DNA of 32,458 nt from Plantago elongata. Lineage: Eukaryota > Streptophyta > Magnoliopsida > Lamiales > Plantaginaceae. Where the stretch lies: assembly GCA_036897095.1 (NCBI GenBank), contig JAYMSP010001417.1:1-32458 (forward strand), written 5' to 3'. The notes beneath the pieces were generated by a model, which worked only from the letters and a program-made list of their open reading frames with translations, was not told the DNA's origin and ran no database searches. Numbering within the stretch: position 1 is the stretch's first letter; each line of letters opens with the position of its first letter. The position numbers and the translations under genes were made by a program. Positions 28,652 to 32,458 of the stretch are shown piece by piece.

Positions 28652-30848
28652 ATGGAAGGGCGTCCAAACAAGATTGTCGTGTATTCTCGGTCGACTAGGG
28701 TGGACGGTCAAGGCCCACATATTGGATCGATGTCCGCTGTAGGTCAGCCTACTTCTGTCTTAACTGGTGATGTGGCCTCACTTGTTAGTGAGGCGAACTT
28801 GACATACATGAGGGACCTTTATGGGATTCCCGAGAGCATCAGATCTCGACTTCCCTTGGCAGAAGAACGGTTGACTAGGACGTCCTCGGGATGGTCTGCA
28901 TATATGAAGTTGCTTTCAAAATAGGGCTCAGACTTCCACCCCCCAAGTTCGTGACTGACGTGTTAGCTATCTCCAGGTTGCACCTGGTCAGCTGATGCAC
29001 AATGCTTGGAGGATCATTCTTGGATGCAGGTGCTAAGTGAGGCTTTGGGTGTTCAAGTGCAACTTCTATCACTTTTACAAAGTGAAGGAGGTCTCGTCGG
29101 ACAAAGGACGATTCCAGTTCAACTCGAGGATAGGCATCGAGGGCCCTCTTTCCGGTGGCAATGTCTCCGACAGGTCATCTTGGAAGGAAAGGTATTTTAT
29201 GGTCAATAGTGAGCACATGTTTGAACCGACAGACTTAGCAAGGGTTCCAACATTGTGGAAACCTGTTGGTGAGTTCAACTTTCTTGCCTCTTAGTGTGGT
29301 TGCTTTATCTCTTAAAATTTTCATATTGAGTTATGTTTTGAACTTTTTTGTTTTACACATGTGAGGAGGGGTGTGTTGGATGAAGGGGACGCGGTGATGA
29401 AGGCTATAAGGAGTGCGTCTAACACGACCAGGTCGATCGACCATCTCCTGAACTTGTTTACGGTGAAGGCATGCATCATGTGGCGTGCTTTTATTCAGTC
29501 ATTTGGAGGTAACTAATATTTGAGAATTGTTAGCGTTGATATATAGTGTTTTCGGATAACCAGTTATGATGTCTTCTTTCTCTCATTTCGTATGCTGACA
29601 GGCAACGAACATGAGTATGCTGCCAGAGTAATGGGGTCGGCAAAAGTGGTGAAGTCAACTGTGGTCCCGGTTGAGAAAGAGGACGACTTGTTGGGGCCCT
29701 GTGGCAAGAAGCCAAGGCTTGAGCTTTCAGGTGCAGAAGGTGATGTTCCTATTGATTTGTCTGGCATCCCGTCGAGTGTTGTGAAGGTTGGACTTTCAAG
29801 TAGTCTGACAGACGACTTGCTTGGTGTTCCACTAGGCATGCCCGACTTCAGATCGTGTGGGCTTTCGAGTAGTCTGGCAGACGACTTGCTTGGTGTTCTT
29901 CCAGGTATGCCCGACTTCGGATCGTGTGCCATGGAGGGTGGCCTTCTGAGTACGGATGCTTTGCTTGGTGTTCTACCAGGTAGCCCAGTTAGAGCATCGT
30001 CGAGTCTCGCTAGAGCTGACTATGTTCCTTCCTCGTTGGAGCAAGGTGTGAGTTCACCCTGGACAGTGGCAAGTGGTGAAGCGAATGCTGATTCTCCATC
30101 GATCATGAAGATCAAGTATGATAGAACTAAGATTTCTTGTTAGTTAGGGGAGTTAACTTTGAGTTCTAGGAGGGTGATGTCGTTTGAAGATCTTGATCCG
30201 CTGGTGAAGGATGGAGTGGCTCCCTTGATGGAGCACGTTGTCTATCAGTCTGCCAAGGTAGACTTCGTGATTACTTAGCATTTTTTCTTTTGGTTTTGTT
30301 TGCATGTTTGTATTGGGTCATGACTCTCTTGAAGTTTTTCTTGTACGTAGGCCTTGAGTGCCACGGCGTACATGGGCAGAGCCATACGGTTGATGGAAGC
30401 GGGGCGGCTTCTATCAGGGAGGAGTACCGAAAAACTAAGTATTATGTTCAGGTGCTCAAGAGGGATAACAAGCGTCTCGAGAGCGATGTATTGGTGGCCA
30501 AGGAGAAGTTGTCCAAGTATCAGGATGATATGGACGATGTTGAGAGGAAGCGGCTAGAGCTGCCAAGCTTGAGGGGGAGTTGGCTTCGGCCAATAGTGAG
30601 AATGATAAATTGAAGGCATGAATGTAAGTCGTCAGAGAGGAGCTTTCCATGGTTAGGCAGACTGCGAGGCATAACTTGATCTTGAATGAGAATGCGTATG
30701 TGCGAGAGTCTTAAGGGGGGATCGGAGGGATTACTTTGAGGAGCGAGTCAGGAGGTGTGAGTCGTACCTGACCATGGGGCGTGTGCCGATTCCATCTCGA
30801 CCTGGTGGTCGGCCGAAGGGAGGAGTCGGTGGAGTTGGTAGCACTTAG
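28652..30848 (+). pseudogene. Spliced Transposase_28-like ('putative gypsy type transposon') gene, broken
   Basis: Five coding segments fit GT-AG introns: 28652-29268, about 29365-29508, 29602-30257 and from 30351, with the last exon running to 30848. The N-terminal part (YGIPESIRSRLPLAEERLT, then GLRLPPPKFVTDVL, a NAWRIILGC block and WKERYFMVN) follows the plant Transposase_28 domain layout found in proteins linked to Gypsy/Tat elements. Then come a helical segment (IDHLLNLFTVKACIMWRAF), a Ser/Leu/Asp-rich repeat region, a coiled coil (YRKTKYYVQVLKRDNKRLES) and a basic Gly/Arg-rich tail (RPGGRPKGGVGG). Frameshifts near 28920, 28989, 30415 and 30550-30715, and stops at about 29034, 30141 and 30611, break it. 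No catalytic transposase residues are known for this family. The identification is from memory of the family pattern. Confidence 0.55.
29793..29985 (+). repeat. 69-base coding tandem repeat, about 2.7 units
   Basis: Units start at 29793 and 29862, with a diverged third from 29931. They encode a 23-residue repeat, LSSSLxDDLLGVxxGMPDFxSC followed by G or A. The period is a multiple of three, so the reading frame survives the duplication. The repeat lies in the middle region of the Transposase_28-like gene. Confidence 0.8.
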
Positions 30849-31960
30849 TGATTTTCTTGTTAGATGGTGAGACTTTTGGTATTTGTAAGCTTGTGAAAAT
30901 TTTGCCACTATGAGTTTGTTTTCATCACCCTTTATGTCGGGTTGGATTATTTTGCACTTTGTGTTGTCTTGCCTATTTGAACCTTGTTATTCGTGTTAGC
31001 TCATTGTGATTTGTATTACCCTTAATGGAGTTGGATTGGTTATGCATGTTCGGATGTTTTCGAACTTTTTAGAACTTTAGCCTTCTTGTTGTTTAAGTTT
31101 CGTGTTTGGTAGTCTTTTGAAAGTGATCCGATAGATTGCTATAGGTCTCGCTTTGAACATGTACAAGGATAGTGAGATATAAGATTTCGAACACATAACT
31201 TCAATGAGCATAAATAATCGACTATAAGAGGTATAACGTATTTCAAAATTGTTTTTCTTACGTGTTGTTCATGGTAGTAAGGAATATTCTAAAATTCTTG
31301 CAATCATGCATGTCTTGTGAGTCTAACTTGAGAAATGAAATAAAACTCATATAAACATGCTTGTCTAACTTGATTGAAATGCTACGAACTAACCTCTAGG
31401 AGACGCGACCGATGCAGTCCGACCATGTCTACTAGGTTTGTCCTCCAGTTGAAGTTCCAGTCCGAAGAAGTGGTACTTGAAATTTTATCATCATGCTTGT
31501 TCGTCGTGTCTGTTCGGTCGACTGGGGTGTCAACATTCGTCTATTAGTCAGATAGGTGACCCTAACTTTGTCTGACAGACAGCTGGGTTGGGAGTGCCGC
31601 GTGTTTGTCGCTGTCAAGATGGACCCTCTCATTGAAGGTTGTCCCACAGTCCAAGTGCTAGTTCTAGAGGCTGATGATTGGACTTATGGCCTTTGATTCA
31701 GAGGAGTTCTTTGTATATGAGTGACCATTAATTCTTATTACTTCAATTTTTGTAAAGCACTGAGCTGCTCGTGGCACAATGTGTGATTTAAACAAGTTGA
31801 AGCCAATAAGAACAAATGTGATGCCATATGGTTGCTCTCAGCGTGATGGATAATTGGTGTTGACTTAGCAGTGTTTTCAATGGTCACTTGGAAATTGGAT
31901 GTGTCGGGAGGGAATTTATTCGATCATACATGTGCGGTGTTACCCGACAAATGAATGTAA
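30849..31960. other. Non-coding flank of the Transposase_28-like gene
   Basis: T-rich, 3' UTR-like sequence to about 31130, then mixed sequence without a convincing frame. A segment at 31610-31650 (TGGACCCTCTCATTGAAGG) resembles the window end (TTGGACCCTTCTCTTTGACGG, 32404-32424), hinting that the direct-repeat system downstream began earlier. Confidence 0.4.
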
Positions 31961-31965
31961 TCGAT

Positions 31966-32390
31966 CTCCTTGGACAAGTTTGGGGGGGGGGGGGGGGCGG
32001 TTGCCCGACCTGTTTAGCTGGGTTAGTTGACCAGCTAGCGCCTGGTCAGGTCGGCTGTGTTGGAGAATTCAATCTCGTAGACATAATTTGAACGTTAGTA
32101 CCTCGATCGTGGATGGATGTTGACCTATTTGGGCGTGCCAGCCAGTCGTTGTCTACTTGTTTGGACTTTGTGGTGGATGATATCAGTTTCATTGTCAGTA
32201 TAAAGAGTCGTGTTAACTGCAATAATGTTGGACCTCCTTGGGAAGGTTGGGGGGTAGGGCGGTATACCGACCTGCCTAGCTGGGTTTGATGACCAGCTAG
32301 CCCCTGGTCAAGTCGGCTGTGTATGGAGAAATCAATCTCATTTAGACAAAGTTGATTTGTACCTCAGCCTTTGGAGGCATGTTGTCTCTC
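31966..32390 (+). repeat. Direct repeat (268-base offset) with a conserved nested stem-loop
   Basis: About 150 bases from 31966 recur from 32234, sharing CTCCTTGG, a G-rich stretch, CGACCTG, AGCTGGGTT, GACCAGCTAGC, CCTGGTCA and GTCGGCTGTGT. Each copy has an outer stem (32005-32012 CCGACCTG with 32047-32054 CAGGTCGG; 32267-32274 with 32309-32316, one mismatch). Each also has an inner stem (TAGCTGG 32015-32021 with CCAGCTA 32031-32037; CTAGCTGG 32276-32283 with CCAGCTAG 32293-32300). The copies have diverged elsewhere. More copies may follow beyond the window. Confidence 0.8.
31982..31997 (+). repeat. Run of 16 G residues
   Basis: An uninterrupted G-tract in the first direct-repeat copy. The second copy has G-rich but interrupted sequence (about 32247-32262). 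It is prone to length error in sequencing and to G-quadruplex formation. Confidence 0.85.
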
Positions 32391-32458
32391 CACAGTGTGC
32401 AGTTGGACCCTTCTCTTTGACGGTCTTTCATGGAATTGGTTGCCAGGTGGTTGGCTAT

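Overview
The window is nuclear DNA of a flowering plant, most likely a dicot. The evidence is GT-AG introns in a 12-exon cytosolic glutamine synthetase gene, AT-rich intergenic DNA, and layers of degenerate Ty1/Copia and Ty3/Gypsy-type retrotransposons. The species cannot be named from the sequence alone. No rRNA, tRNA or CRISPR array was seen.

Layout. 1-1133: part of a Gypsy-type LTR on the minus strand, inserted into an RNase H-domain sequence whose remainder is a pseudogene (1134-1514). 2686-3000 (-): a small intact gene for a 104-residue single-pass membrane protein. 3460-4385: a long inverted-repeat (fold-back or MULE-like) element around a 20-base minisatellite. About 4685-10129: a decayed Copia element (Copia I) with no recognisable 3' LTR. 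10130-15704: a second, LTR-bounded but decayed Copia element (Copia II). 15826-17645 (+): an intact plant gene of unknown function with a 5' UTR intron. 18069-21808 (-): an intact GLN1 gene, convergent with the preceding one. About 23107-24489: a 5'-terminal Copia fragment (Copia III), cut inside its protease. 24490-32458: a long repeat-derived tract. It holds an LTR-like promoter region, a 57-base hairpin-bearing tandem array, a 19-base array, a broken multi-exon gene resembling the Transposase_28 ('putative gypsy type transposon') family, and a 268-base direct repeat with a conserved nested stem-loop.

Three host genes look functional: the small membrane protein, the unknown gene at 16597 and GLN1. 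Only GLN1 has a clear pathway, ammonium assimilation in the cytosol. The genes form no operon or cassette; they are unrelated plant genes separated by transposons. I found no evidence of a new defence or biosynthetic system. The most unusual material is structural: tandem arrays whose units form hairpins, a higher-order minisatellite inside an inverted-repeat element, a run of hairpins in the 3' part of Copia I, and a spliced, decayed Transposase_28-like gene among satellite-like repeats.
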